DNA of 64,000 nucleotides, from contig OZ010582.1 of assembly GCA_963932145.1 (NCBI GenBank), positions 20,135,826 through 20,199,825 on the forward strand, written 5' to 3'. A program made the position numbers and the translations under genes. The DNA is from Acanthosepion lycidas (taxonomy: Eukaryota; Mollusca; Cephalopoda; Sepiida; Sepiidae). The notes beneath the pieces are model-generated. The model did no database searches, was not told the origin of the DNA, and worked only from the letters and a program-made list of their open reading frames with translations. This document shows, one piece after another, positions 20,560-31,884 of this stretch. How positions within the stretch are numbered: the stretch's first letter is position 1; each line of letters begins with the position of its first letter.

Positions 20560-20730
20560 TAGTGGATAACCGTGTTTGAGTAGACGCGCCGTTTATTTTA
20601 AACTGTATTTATTTCGTCTACTGACGTGCGTACTCGAGACAATTTAATAAAGACAATGTGCTCTCCTGCAGGATTAGAACCCACGTTCACAATTTGTAAG
20701 AGGAACCATCGTCTGTTCCCACTTGCATTT
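20560..20730 (-). mobile_element. tRNA-like SINE
   Basis: Minus strand carries the B-box GTGGGTTCTAATCCTGC. The flank GGATAACCGTGTTTGAGTAGACGC matches GGATACACATGTTTGTGTAGACGC at 57460, so both are copies of one family. Confidence 0.6.
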
Positions 20731-20851
20731 ACCAAATAGGGTCACAATAAAGCGAAGTTCTATTTTGCCTCTAAAGCACTCGAGTTCACAGGCTCGTAGA
20801 CCAAACAAATACTGTTTCAAATACTATCTACTAAAAATAACGTTTCAAGTA

Positions 20852-20856
20852 ATATA

Positions 20857-20918
<62 letters not shown>
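20852..20918. repeat. (TA)n microsatellite
   Basis: TA repeats with one G interruption. Confidence 0.97.
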
Positions 20919-20920
<2 letters not shown>

Positions 20921-20939
20921 TGTGTGTGTGGATGTGTGT

Positions 20940-21140
20940 GTATTGTGTATTTAGGCAGCATCCCCTCATTTATATATGTTTCATTAAATACGACAGACAA
21001 GGTACTGCGATTAAGCTTTTTATTTATTTTTTTGTGTTCGAACAAGTTTTTTCTTTTCAGATTGTAGAGAAATTGTTCAAATTATTCAGTAAACCCGAGC
21101 GCTTTCGGCTATACGTTTAGCCATTATCAAGGATGATTTT
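20940..21140 (+). mobile_element. Repeat family R (Penelope-like terminus), copy 1
   Basis: (TA)n then TTGTGTATTTAGGCAGCATC..GTTTCATTAAATA..GAGCGCTTTCGGCTATACG..AGCCATTATCAAGGATG. On the minus strand the last part reads TTGATAATGGCT-loop-AGCCGAAAGC, a hammerhead-like core. Related copies are at 22672, 23400, 23675, 23900, 43900 and 49364. Confidence 0.55.
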
Positions 21141-21665
21141 ATTTTTACTTTTTAACTGGATGTATGGAATGTGTGTATGTATCTAAAGTTATACGGATGT
21201 TTTATTTTCAGAACACAGCACATTGTGGCCGTCTTCTTAGTTAATATTATTGGGTATTGGCTTTTTCTTATTTATTATTAAGGCTACCATTATTTTAAAT
21301 ATTTTTTTACGTGTCGATGAGGTTATTATGCTTGTATTTTCTATTAATATGTTTCGGAGAGGTGTAACTTATGTCGTCTGGATAAGCAGGTAGTAGTGTG
21401 ACCGATGCAATTATTTATAAGTTTCGTTTGATCAGAGACACAGTCCCTTAAGAGGTATTTGAAATCGTAAATAATGTTCGTTCTTTGCAGTTTTGATTTT
21501 GCAGGTGTGTTGTTATTTTTGATGATTAGCTGTTTTAAATTTTTTGTAGTAGATTATTATTTTTTAGGTAAATTGGGGTAGTGTAATTCTTTATGATATT
21601 TCTAAGTAAAGATTCATCTTGTTTATAGTTGACGTGCATTTGACTTTTGTAGAAAATACAATATA

Positions 21666-21670
<5 letters not shown>

Positions 21671-21727
<57 letters not shown>
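21671..21727. repeat. (TA)n microsatellite
   Basis: Uninterrupted TA. A (TCTA)n array follows at 21798-21826. Confidence 0.98.
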
Positions 21728-21730
<3 letters not shown>

Positions 21731-21996
21731 AAAATATGTGGTTGTTCCTTACCAAATGATGGTAATCAAAGTTTCAAGCATCAGACAATCATCAGGTATC
21801 TATCTATCTATCTATCTATCTATCTAAAAATATATATATTAAATATATTAAATAGTTATCGGCCTTCATCTATTTCATTATATGTTGTCATAATTTATAT
21901 TAAGATACATTCCGTGATCAGAAGTGATCGATCGAGAAAAATCGTCGAAAGTGTGTGTTTATAAACAGTAATTCAGAATTGCTAAGCAGACGCTTC

Positions 21997-22070
21997 TCTG
22001 TAGCTGAATGGTACAGCGCGTCAGGTCAAATGACGGTTTCCGATTCCTGTCGGAGAACGCATATTTTCTA
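21997..22070 (+). mobile_element. tRNA-like SINE head
   Basis: CTGTAGCTGAATGGTACAGCGC (A-box-like) and ACGGTTTCCGATTCCTGTC (B-box-like) are spaced as in a tRNA gene. The acceptor stem does not pair, so a functional tRNA is unlikely. Confidence 0.5.
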
Positions 22071-22199
22071 GGAAATTTCTCGAATATTCAGGCCGGTAAA
22101 TGTAATTAATAATGTTTAATTAAAAACAGAGAATTTACTTAAATACATTGTATCTATAAAATAACGTATAAACAGAATATATATATATATATAATACGA

Positions 22200-22450
22200 C
22201 CCATTTTGTCCATGATTGGGTCTTCCCAGCATAAAGTACTTACTGTATTAAAGATTCCTTCTCGTTTGTTGAAATTATACGTAGTTCTTCTACTGATGGT
22301 GGCTTCATGTGTTCGTTTGATACCCACTCCTTGTTTACCTATTTCCTCTGTCTGAGATTATTGAGATATGTTGCGACATGTTGTATCGTACCTCTTTGTC
22401 TCCTCTGAATTTTCCTGAGAGTGTGTTTGTGAATCTCATGATGTTCGCCA
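22200..22450 (-). other. Unidentified low-AT stretch, possible retroelement remnant
   Basis: The minus strand stays open through Ala-Asn-Ile-Met-Arg-Phe-Thr-Asn-Thr-Leu and later Asn-Met-Ser-Gln-His-Ile. This looks coding but matches no family that can be named. Confidence 0.25.
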
Positions 22451-22667
22451 CTGCGTCTGTCGAATTTAGTTTTGATAATAATATATATAATTATTTGAAC
22501 GTTGTTTTTAGCAGATACACATATTTGATTAAATACTCATGTTTATTTATTTAAAATAATCTTTATGTATTTTTGTCTACCACCATGAATATTGGAGAAA
22601 TCTTATTAAAGAAAAATATGATCGCCCAGTGGAATTCAAACCCTGCGTCATATATATATGTATGTAT

Positions 22668-23602
22668 GTATATATTGTGTGTATTTAGGCAGCATATTTT
22701 CATTCATACACGTTTCATTAAATAATATAGACAAGTGTTGTCTATTTATTTTATGTAAATTTTTTTTCGTAACTTCTGATAAGTTTAATAACATTATCGC
22801 TGAAAGAAAAAAGAAATTCACAATAGTGATCCATATTTTTTTAATACAATCTAAGCTTTCGGCTTACTTAAGCCATTGTCAAAGATGTCAATTACAACAT
22901 ATTAAACAATATACGGACAAGACAGTGATGATAGTCTGTCAATGTTTACATAGAAGATTTCTAAGCAACGATAAACATGCGCATATAAGACGCTAGAAGC
23001 GAAAATCGCACCGCATCTCATGACGTCACCCATGACCACACGAGAGTGAATTGTAGAAGTATGAATCGAAAGCCGTTGGTATAAACCAATGCCTTCTGTT
23101 ACCAATTATAGACATTTAAGAATATTTGTAGAGATGCCATAATTGATTTTATTTAGGTTGGGTTTCAACTGTTTGATGTATAATGCTTCAAGGATTTTTA
23201 GTTTTTTGTCTATTGTTTTCATATCGAAGTATAATTGTGTTTTCGACAAGTATTTTACGGAATTGTGTATGCGGGGAGGCATGTTTTTTTAAATGCCTAA
23301 AAATGTTAGAGTTTTCATTCAGATGTAGTGTCAAGCGTTGTGAAAGCAAGTTTGATAAATATTATTTAATTCGTTGGAGATACACTCATGTGACGTCATG
23401 AGATGCGGTGAGATTTTCGCTTCTAGCGTCTTATATGGCTTAAGTAAGCCCAAAGCTTAGATTGTATTAAAAAAATATGGATCACTATTGTGAATTTCTT
23501 TGTTCTTTCAACGATAATGTTATTAAACTTATCAGAAGTTACGAAAAAAATTTACATAAAATAGACAACACTTGTCTATATTATTTAATGAAACGTGTAT
23601 GA

Positions 23603-23605
<3 letters not shown>
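22668..23605. mobile_element. Family R inverted pair
   Basis: The left arm at 22672-22880 (TTGTGTGTATTTAGGCAGCA..TAAGCTTTCGGCTTACTTAA) and the segment 22978-23035 (TAAGACGCTAGAAGCGAAAA) recur inverted at 23380-23600. The spacer holds CATGACGTCAC-type sequence on both sides. A (TA)n array abuts the right arm. Confidence 0.85.

Positions 23606-23610
<5 letters not shown>

Positions 23611-23670
<60 letters not shown>
23611..23670. repeat. (TA)n microsatellite
   Basis: Lies between two inverted family R units. Confidence 0.98.
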
Positions 23671-23674
<4 letters not shown>

Positions 23675-24087
23675 ACATATATTATTAAATATAACAGCCA
23701 GCAAGTGTCTATTATGTTTGATCATGAGCCGTTCTAAGCTTCATATAGTGGCTTTAGTTTCAGGTGAAAAGAAAGACTGTCCAACATTTGTATATTTTTT
23801 TATTATGCTGTTCCTTGATCTGAACTTTCGGCTCATACAGCCATCATGAGAGTGGTTATATGGACATTTCAATAGAGATGTTCACCATCAAAGATGATAT
23901 CCTGTTATGTTTGTTTAGAAGTTTGCTTAGATTGAGGAACAGCATAATCAAAAAATATCTAAATGTTAGACAGTTTTTGTCTTTATATTAAAGCCACTAT
24001 ACGAAGCTTAGAACGGCTCATGATCAAACATTCGTTGTCTGTTATATTTAACAATATATGTTTGAATAATGACCTGCTGCCCCAATA

Positions 24088-24090
<3 letters not shown>
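23671..24090. mobile_element. Second family R inverted pair
   Basis: TTCAAACATATATTATTAAA..CATGAGCCGTTCTAAGCTTC..TATTATGCTGTTCCTTGAT at 23671-23825 is repeated inverted at 23932-24068. The gap contains ACTTTCGGCTCATACAGCCATCATG, the hammerhead-like core region on the minus strand. Confidence 0.8.

Positions 24091-24162
<72 letters not shown>
24091..24162. repeat. (TA)n microsatellite
   Basis: About 36 TA units. Confidence 0.98.
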
Positions 24163-24164
<2 letters not shown>

Positions 24165-24167
<3 letters not shown>

Positions 24168-25150
24168 ATGTTTCAAATTGTTTTATCTATTTAACATTCC
24201 GTTGGATTCTCATTCAAAGTTAATTCATACATTAAGCGATCCTCAGATAATCCTTTTAAGCAATCATCTGACCATGTGTTCAGACATAGTCGGATGATTG
24301 CTCGAGGTGTGAAACTGATAGTCTTCATGCTGTGTTGATTTCTATGACCACACTGTCTCTATCTACCTAGCTATCTATCTGAATAAAAATACATAGAGAT
24401 ATTTAAAATAAGTCATGAAAGTGATGCGTAGTGACAGATGGAAATTAATTAAAATTAATACTAAAAGAATTGTAATCGCAATATTAACATAATTTTATTT
24501 ATTATTAGCTGAAACATTATTAATCGTTATAAATTTTTGACTAGTATTTCTTTTATCTTAATTGCTTTTTATCGCAACTACGCAGATCGTCATTCTACGG
24601 CCATTAGTAAACAAAGTCGATTTGGGATAAAGAATAAATTCATAGCTAAACTCGATCTCGCATCGAGTTGTCTTTCTTTGCTGTCCATCAAGAACAACAA
24701 ATTTTTTTTTCTTGATGCCAGAATTAATTCTGTTAATTCGATTATTAAGTTCATTTTAAATGTTTTTTTGTTAGAGTTTATGTTTAAACCCGAGTAAAAA
24801 AATAATTGTTTATTAATGCTTCTACAAAATTTGAATAAGTTGCTTATTTCGAAAAATCCATCTTTGCTCAGGTCGTATGAGCTCTGTGTCTTAACATGCA
24901 ATTTAATTTTGTCTTATATTTGTTCTTTGTTTAGAAGATCCAACCTTGAGTAATTTCGTTTGCATAGCAGAATCCCCGAAGCTGTATGAAATAAATTCAC
25001 TCTGATGATTTTTTTGAAACTGGACAAGTGAAATTCAGTAAAATTCAATAACAATTAATACTAATAAATGCATTTACAGTTCAGTTATCATTATGTAATT
25101 TAAATGTTGGCTCCATTCTGTTTGTATTTACTTTATTTCTCTTTGTCCCA
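24165..25150. other. No gene confirmed; coding-like minus ORF at 24590-24901
   Basis: The 103-codon minus frame has non-repetitive composition (Leu-Thr-Glu-Leu-Ile-Leu-Ala-Ser-Arg-Lys-Lys; Phe-Phe-Ile-Pro-Asn-Arg-Leu) and may be a retroelement remnant. No motif settles it. Confidence 0.25.
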
Positions 25151-25153
25151 AAG

Positions 25154-25336
25154 GCATCAACGAGGTGGGGGGAAACAGGCGATTCCACCCTCCCGAATCA
25201 ACAGTGAACTATTTGTCATGTGTACCATCTGGCATAAGAATCATTCAGAGAGACGTACTCTTTTACACGACAAATAACGACAAGTGCAGCTCTTTCTCTA
25301 CAGATGGAATACTTATCGAGCAATATGGTTGTCAGT
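25154..25336 (+). CDS. Candidate coding exon D, 61 codons, phase 1/1
   Basis: The acceptor TATTTCTCTTTGTCCCAAAG ends at 25153 with a long pyrimidine tract. The donor A|GTAAGA starts at 25337. The exon is 183 bp, phase 1 on both sides, G+C above its surroundings, and open throughout. The peptide begins Ile-Asn-Glu-Val-Gly-Gly-Asn-Arg-Arg-Phe-His-Pro-Pro-Glu-Ser-Thr-Val-Asn-Tyr-Leu. Its Pro-Glu-Xaa-Thr-Xaa-Asn resembles Pro-Asp-Glu-Ile-Thr-Asn in exon C. It later contains Arg-Asp-Val-Leu-Phe-Tyr and Thr-Asn-Asn-Asp, and lacks VPKLDLSFL. It is probably the next exon of the same gene, though similarity is weak. If the donor is unused, the frame continues 14 codons to TAG. Confidence 0.65.
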
Positions 25337-25758
25337 AAGATCTATTCTGACTATATTCTTGGCTACCCTCTGGGTTAGCGGTAACGGGCGTCCATGCTTT
25401 GTCTTACTGCTAACTTTTCTTTATAGCAAAAAAAATGAAGAAGACGTTTGACAATTTTACAAAGCACGCTGCGTTAAATGTAGCAGAACCGTAGACAAAG
25501 AAAAGGTATTTTGATTAAAAAATGCCACGTTTCTTCAGGACGTAGGCGATTATGACTCAACAGATTCTTTTTTTTTATTCACATTTTTTTTTTCATATTT
25601 CCATATTCACATTTAACCTTGTAACTTATCTGTCTAAACTTAGTCAAGAAGATGCCTCACTGTGAGATAATTATATGATATATATGAGTTGGTCTATAAA
25701 AAACTCTAATTCTGTGGTCTTGTGCCAGACAAAGCTATGCTTATTAATTATTTTTTAT

Positions 25759-25876
25759 TTACGGTTATGTCACGCTAACAGCGCCAATTTTCGTCCGATT
25801 AGCCAAGTTAAGCTGCGCTGAAACTAGTCAGTACGTCGATGAGTGAGTGCTTAGGAACATCTGCAGTTTATGGCTT
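25759..25876 (+). rRNA. 5S rRNA-derived sequence, diverged
   Basis: TTACGGTTATGTCACG, TCGTCCGATTAGCCAAGTTAAGC, then CTAGTCAGTACGTCGATGAG and GCTTAGGAACATCTGCAG follow 5S rRNA across ~118 bases, with more substitutions than the copy at 13217. It cannot be functional. The repeated flank CAATTTTACAAAGCACGCTG at 25452 and 26020 suggests it lies in a larger dispersed repeat. Confidence 0.75.
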
Positions 25877-26163
25877 TGTGTAAGACTATGAAATGCTCAG
25901 TAAATAAAGTAAATATTTATCGTAGTGACTCAAATTCGGTGGCTGCAAAATAAAGAAATCATTGTTGACGTCTTATCACGTTTCAAGAGCAAAGAAATTC
26001 CGTTTTGCTGAAATACTGAACAATTTTACAAAGCACGCTGCGTTAGATTCTCCGTTATTATTGCTGCCCGATAATTCTAAGCAAACACCTACAATAAATC
26101 CCATCATCTAAATTCTCAGGTGATTCATATGAAAAGCGAGACAAATAAGTAAAGCAATTACAA

Positions 26164-26165
<2 letters not shown>

Positions 26166-26227
<62 letters not shown>
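26166..26227. repeat. (TA)n microsatellite
   Basis: Marks the 5' truncation point of the LINE that follows. Confidence 0.98.
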
Positions 26228-26230
<3 letters not shown>

Positions 26231-27490
26231 CGGCTCTGCTAGAGCGTCCTGAACAATAGAAAACCCTCCATACCTCCTTTGTTCAACCAGTTCGAGGTCC
26301 TGACCTCCTCTACCGACAAGGCTGAATGCTTTGCTCGAAATTCTCATTTAATTCAATGCTCGACTCCTCCGGTGTACCCATACCAGACTTCCCTCTAAGA
26401 ACTGAGGCCCTATTGAGCGGGTTGCACATAACCCCGTCATTGGTATTGGGCATTATCTCCAATTTAGACCCCCACAAGGCTAGTGGTGGCGATGGCATAC
26501 CAGCCATTGTCTTGAAGAAATGCGCGCCTGAGCTAGCGCCCGCCCTCTCTAAACTATATAATTACTGCCTCAAGGAATCCTGTTTTCCTGACTGCTGGAA
26601 GTCCTCATCCATTGTTCCTGTCTTTAAGAACTCTGGAGACCCCTCTGACCCCTCTAATTACCGTCCTGTTAGTCTCCTTCCTCTCTTCGGCAAAGTCTTC
26701 GAAGCCCTAATCAACGCCGAAGTGGTTAACCACTTTACCTCACACGACCTGCTCTCAGACAAGCAATATGATTTCCGCTACGCCCGATCTACAGCTGATG
26801 TGCTTACGGCCATCACTGAAACCGTCTACCAAGCCCTTCAAAATAACGGTGAGGTTCGTGTCATAGCCCTAGACATCTCGAAAGCGTTTGATAGGGTTTG
26901 GCACGCCGGCCTTCTTCGCAAGCTCCAGGGTTATGGTATTACAGGTCGATTGTTTGACCTAATACAATCATTCCTGTCAAACCGTGAATTGAAGGTCGTT
27001 CTCAACGGATTCTCCTCCAGTTCCTATCCCACGAACGCAGGTGTTCCTCAAGGCTCCATCCTTGGCCCCACTCTATTCCTTATTTTCATCAACGACCTTC
27101 CTGACTCCATAGATTCCCAAGGTGGCATCTACGCGAATGATACTACAATTTACTCCTGCCTCAAAAACAAATCTAGTGTCGCTGACAAAACTAACCTGGC
27201 CGCTCGTCTTGAAATGGGCCTCCAATCGGCTGTTAACTGGGGCAAGAACTGGCTGGTCAACTTTAACGCCTCAAAAACTAAATTATTCTCTATTAATCCC
27301 CATAGAGATCCTTCCCTGCCCCCCATTAGAATGTCTGATAGTCAACTTCTTGAGAGCAACTCTCTGCGTCTGCTCGGTCTCACGTTGACTGCTGACCTGA
27401 GATGGGACAAATTCATTGAGTCAATTGCATCGTCCACCGAGAGGAAAATTGGTGCCGTGCCAGGAAATTTTTCTCCTCGGAATCGATCGT
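26228..27490 (+). pseudogene. LINE family C reverse transcriptase, 5'-truncated
   Basis: The longest real reading frame in the window (26326-27516, 396 codons) encodes the RT of a jockey/CR1-like non-LTR retrotransposon, which copies its RNA into DNA at a nicked target. Visible blocks are HKASGGDGIP (~residue 50), NYRPVSLLPLFGKVFE (~110), DISKAFDRVWHAGLL with Asp183, GVPQGSILGPTLF (~239-251) and the palm motif YAND at 269-272. The normal YADD has its first catalytic Asp changed to Asn (AAT, 27136). A one-base frameshift near 26340 cuts off Lys-Ala-Glu-Cys-Phe-Ala-Arg-Asn, which reads in another frame. A second frameshift near 27458-27465 precedes Ala-Arg-Lys-Phe-Phe-Ser. The element is dead; its 3' end is missing here. 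Confidence 0.92.
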
Positions 27491-27617
27491 TTCTTTTAAT
27501 TTTCGAGAAGGACTAATTTATGTGAAGCCAAAACCAATCTGTATCCAAACAACATTGAATATTTGGAAAATTGATATAGCAAATGTATAAATACAGTGGA
27601 ACAACTATTTATATCAG

Positions 27618-27724
<107 letters not shown>

Positions 27725-27729
27725 CGATG

Positions 27730-28685
27730 GAGGAAGAGTTTATTTATGAGGGTTGATCAATAAGTCATTAGTCTAATACTTTGTTAAAAGTTGATTTTTT
27801 ATTTGAGTTTTTCTTATAATTTCTGATCAACATGATTTATATTCACTCCTGAATTAATTGCACGGAAAAAGGATGAAAATATGTTGAATAATAATGATAA
27901 AAATAAATGCTTAAGCTCCGGATTTATGTATGTATGTGTTACAAATTTGGAAAACTTTTCTTTCCTTGAGTAAAAAAAAATATTTAATCACAGATTTCAC
28001 GAAATTAATCGGTTCTGGCTAAAACTTTCAAAAATCAGGTAATACAAGAATACAGAGTTAAAAGGGCTTAAAATGGACGATGATCTCATCATTTTAATAT
28101 AAATAAGTCTTCATCGAAGGAAAGTTATTTTTTCTTCAGTTTCCAATTTTTAAATAAAATGGCGTTAATGTTTTTGTCGAATTTCGAGCACTGTAATGTT
28201 AGCAATTTTGAGACAAAATGGCGTGAATAATTTTGTCTGAACTTTGTAATTTACAAAAAAGAAAATCTAGAAACTTTTTCTTACAAATTCCATTACTATA
28301 TATTTCAAGACAGACATTATTTTCTTTCTTTCTGAGTAAGTAAATATTTTTTGTTTGAATTTCTGAGATAATTTGATTATATATGAATCTATTCGAACTT
28401 GATTCAGCAGAAAAAGCGTTCAACTCGTAAGAATTAACTTAAGCGAGTTATGTCCCTTAATATTCAGCAGACTGAAAACAATCTACTCCTGCGGATTGAA
28501 TAAAGAATTAGGTTCGAAATTCTTACATAGCTACGAAACAAGAACAGGGCCAGAGAGTACAACAGCTGAAAAGTTATGCGTATAACGATAGAGATGAAGA
28601 GATTGAACTGAATAGATACATTTAGAATAAGTAATGTAGTATATAAGGAAAACAATGTCATGTCACTTTACGAATGCTAATGTTA
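27730..28685. other. No feature recognised
   Basis: AT-rich sequence without a supported exon or repeat boundary. Confidence 0.35.
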
Positions 28686-28691
28686 TTATTA

Positions 28692-28748
28692 TGTTATGAC
28701 TATGTTATTATGCAACCCGTACCGGGTTGCATAATAACATAGTCATAA
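28692..28748. repeat. Perfect 26-bp-arm hairpin
   Basis: TTATGACTATGTTATTATGC..AACCC, loop GTACC, then the exact complement. Possible foldback insertion end. It stands alone, with no ORF or T-run terminator. Confidence 0.85.
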
Positions 28749-28749
28749 T

Positions 28750-29890
28750 ATAGTCATAGTTGCGACATGGTCGGTTCATTGGCAACTAAACCGATTTCCC
28801 TGCCAGGCTTTTCTGCTTAGAAGAGTGGCTAGACACAGAGAAGAATTCAAAATAAAAGCGTTCGAAAGACGGATGAATCTTTTTGTGGGTCAACAGGTAT
28901 CTAACACAATAGGGTTGACAGTGTTCCATCTATAAGTATGCAACCAGTACGGTGATGATACGACATCGCTGAACGAAAGTCTTCCTAGACTGAAGTCAAC
29001 GACTAAGGCCGAGGGTTCCCTGGATACAATCAACGGTTACTTTCTCTGACCAAGGCGAGCATTCAAGTTGGAGGACATCGACTGTAGTCTGACCTGGTGA
29101 GCGCATGAGCTCCTCCAAGTTTACTTTATCCAAGACACGCTACGCATGAATGAATAGATATCGAGACGTGTGGAAGGAGTCGGTCAAGTGCTTAGATGCA
29201 CAGTGACCCTATGAACACACGGAGTGATGATGCTGATGGTGATAAGGAAAAACTTGTTTGCATTTACAAGGACAACAAAAATTTGTGAATAAAAAGGAAA
29301 AGAAAAAAGAACAACTGTTTCAAGACATTTCTATCTTTCATTTTGGCATGTTCATAACGAATAAGATTATTTTTCTTCAGCAAAATTTTAAAGTTTTGTT
29401 TAAAGTTATTTATTTTTGTTCAAACCATGCGTCTCTCGTCTAGCCAATCAGTGAGCGTTGTAGTTTGAATGCCACTTGAATTTTTAGCATATGCTCGGAT
29501 GAGAATTATTTGAATATTCCCACCAGCAACAGTAGCAAACGAGAAAACTACATAAGAATAACCGGTTTAACCTTTTCGAGCCAACGATTGTACATTTGCA
29601 TTTTTCTTTATATTAATTGTTTCCTGAGACCTTCACTAAACACAACTCTTTAGATCCATTTAAACAAAGTTTCTTAATGTTTAAAAATGTCCGTGCAGTA
29701 TTATTACGTAACAAATAACTGGGGTTATTTAGAGAATTTTCTTAGAATTTAGACGTCACCACAAGGCTTGCTTCTCGGTTTTACTCACCTTTCTGTTTAA
29801 TATTAACTATCTGCCTAAGAGTATACTCCAATCTTTAGTGAATATATACATGGAGATGATATGGCTGCACCTCCAAAAATGTAATGACCA
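28750..29890. other. GC-richer stretch, possible LTR-element remnant
   Basis: From 28770 to 29250 base composition is less AT-rich, with no sizeable frame. It could be LTR/UTR of a retroelement. No primer-binding site or polypurine tract can be assigned. Confidence 0.25.
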
Positions 29891-29899
29891 GGGCCTGAC

Positions 29900-30650
29900 A
29901 GCTGATCTCTCATCTGACCGAGCTTTAATAGCTCAATTGGTGCGTATGTGTGTGATGGGGAGTCAAACACCAAACTCGTAACGTTCCCTCATCACTTGCA
30001 TTTTTGGGTGTTTTCTCAAGGAAGTCTCTTGCCTTGAACTCCACCCTAGGCCTCAAGTGAAACTCATGTATATGATCCATAGTTAAAAATGTCAGGAAAA
30101 TGGTCGAATACTTGTACCGCTCTAGTAAGAATTTGTCCCCTCCTGCTATGCTCTTGCAAGAACCAGACAAGAATGAGAATGGAGTATTGCTTCTATACCA
30201 GGGATGGATCTGCCAAATTCTCCATTTTTCCAGTTTTGATTCTCAAATCGTCTACGCGCTCTTGTAGGCAGGGAATTATTTTCCATCCTACAACCTCTTT
30301 CCCACAGAAGAAACGTCACAATCTCCATAGAAAATGATCTGACGAGCTACATTTCTTAGTTTCACAACTTCGAATCTTCACAACTAAGACTTGCAACACC
30401 ACGTATACTGGATCGAAGCATCCCCATTCTCTTTGTCAGTTTCTTTAGATTACTTTAGAGAACCACCTCCCACGAGGATACTTTCCTAACGACTACAATA
30501 TTAATATCTTCAAGTCTACGGTTAAGCGTTATCTTTCCTACATGTCTTCATAAACTACACTTTTTACCTCTTACTTTTACTTCTCATACAACAACCCCTT
30601 AAATGATTCTCTACCTTGAGTGGCTCTTGAGCCTTGTCTAAGGTGAACAT
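29900..30650 (+). pseudogene. LINE family D, C-terminal region
   Basis: Plus-strand translation shows Arg-Met-Glu-Tyr-Cys, as in the Pro-Xaa-Met-Glu-Tyr-Cys block near the end of CR1/jockey-type proteins. After frameshifts it gives Asn-His-Leu-Pro-Arg-Gly-Xaa-Phe-Pro-Asn-Asp-Tyr-Asn and Phe-Lys-Ser-Thr-Val-Lys-Arg-Tyr-Leu. A 3' UTR of about 80 bases follows. Several frameshifts and stops make it inactive. Confidence 0.65.
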
Positions 30651-30684
30651 AAAAAACATGAATAGAAAGGTTTAATGGTTTGAT

Positions 30685-30836
30685 TTTGTGAATCATGCTA
30701 AACGCAAACGCCAAGTCATGTTTACGTTACGTTGTGAATCAGACGGATTAAAAGAACTTGCATGAGATTAACAAATTCTAATGATCTAAAGCCGAGAAAG
30801 AGAATGTCAGATTTTCTCTGTTTGTATGACTTATGG

Positions 30837-30873
<37 letters not shown>

Positions 30874-31150
30874 AAAAATCAGGAGATCAATTAAAATACG
30901 CGACTACGGTTTCGACATGGCGGTCTCGTTGGGCGATAATTTCAAAATGACCATGGAGGGTAGGGGCGTGTGTCTAAAGGGTAATAGTGGGTTGTTTTTT
31001 ATTTTAGATTTTTGGTTTAAAAGATTTTTTGGGTTTCGGAAATGTTATAATTGCTAATACATATTCAACGACCTTTTTTGATAATTAATTTCTGATCCGA
31101 AACGTAAACATGACCTGACGATTGCGTTTAGCATGAAACAGTGTGCCGCT
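30685..31150. mobile_element. Inverted pair of Penelope-like termini with hammerhead-like core
   Basis: CATGCTAAACGCAAACGCCA..GTCATGTTTACG at 30698-30733 is the inverse of 31101-31139. The right copy reads CTGACGA (31115), TGC-loop-GCA, TGAAAC, fitting CUGANGA..GAAAC. A (TA)n lies at 30838-30869. Confidence 0.6.
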
Positions 31151-31424
31151 TCTGGGTGTTGACTTCAATGTCCACTTATATATATATATATAATGGTAAC
31201 TTTTCTACAAGTGACAGAATTCTATGAGTGAAGACAACAAAAAAGTTTTCTGAAGAATATTAATTCGAGGTAAATATAGTCTAAATATCTGAGATTAAGT
31301 TTTCCCATTATTGCGCAAATTTGTTCAGATTAATATTCGGTTGGTATGTTTCTAGTGCTTCCCCAAAGCTTTGTTACAAAAAATTACATCAGCAAACTGA
31401 GTTTATATTTTTATGTCAGTAGCG

Positions 31425-31600
31425 GAGGTACGATGGCATAATGGTTAATCTTTGAAATTTGAAGATTTTAAAGTAATGATAATGGAATCAGCGAATCGAA
31501 TTCAAACTCCGGCTGTGGCATGAACCTTCTTCTCCCTTCATTTATGAGTAAATGATAAGGCTGTTAGAAATCATTAGTTCTGTAGGATAGCTCATTTTGG
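31425..31600 (+). mobile_element. tRNA-like SINE
   Basis: ACGATGGCATAATGGTTAAT (A-box-like) and GAATCGAATTCAAACTCC (B-box-like), then CTTCTTCTCCC and a short body similar to that after 4040. Confidence 0.5.
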
Positions 31601-31884
31601 GCATAGGGCTTGCCTCTCAGTCCTGTAAATATTCAAAATTGCTACAAATAGTGATTGATATCCCCGGATCGTTAGGAAAATTGAAATGTATCGTGCTATA
31701 AGGAAATATGTTTTGCGTTTTGCTCACTAATGCTCGGAAAAGCATATTTGACTCTTAAGAGCTTCCATACACGTTAAATGTTTTTTTTTTAATTTACATG
31801 GCTAGTTTTTGCAGTCTAACACAAGGTTTTGATCTTTGTATTGGTGAGCTGTGAATTGTGTTTTTTGTACTGAAGTGATTAAAT

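Noticed and set aside
22000..22070. Functional tRNA gene
   Set aside because: A- and B-box-like elements are present, but the acceptor and anticodon stems do not pair.
24569..24720. Possible further exon: acceptor ACTACGCAG followed by a phase-1 frame containing Ala-Lys-Leu-Asp-Leu
   Set aside because: Only four residues match the repeat motif, no suitable donor follows, and the opposite strand has an equally good frame.
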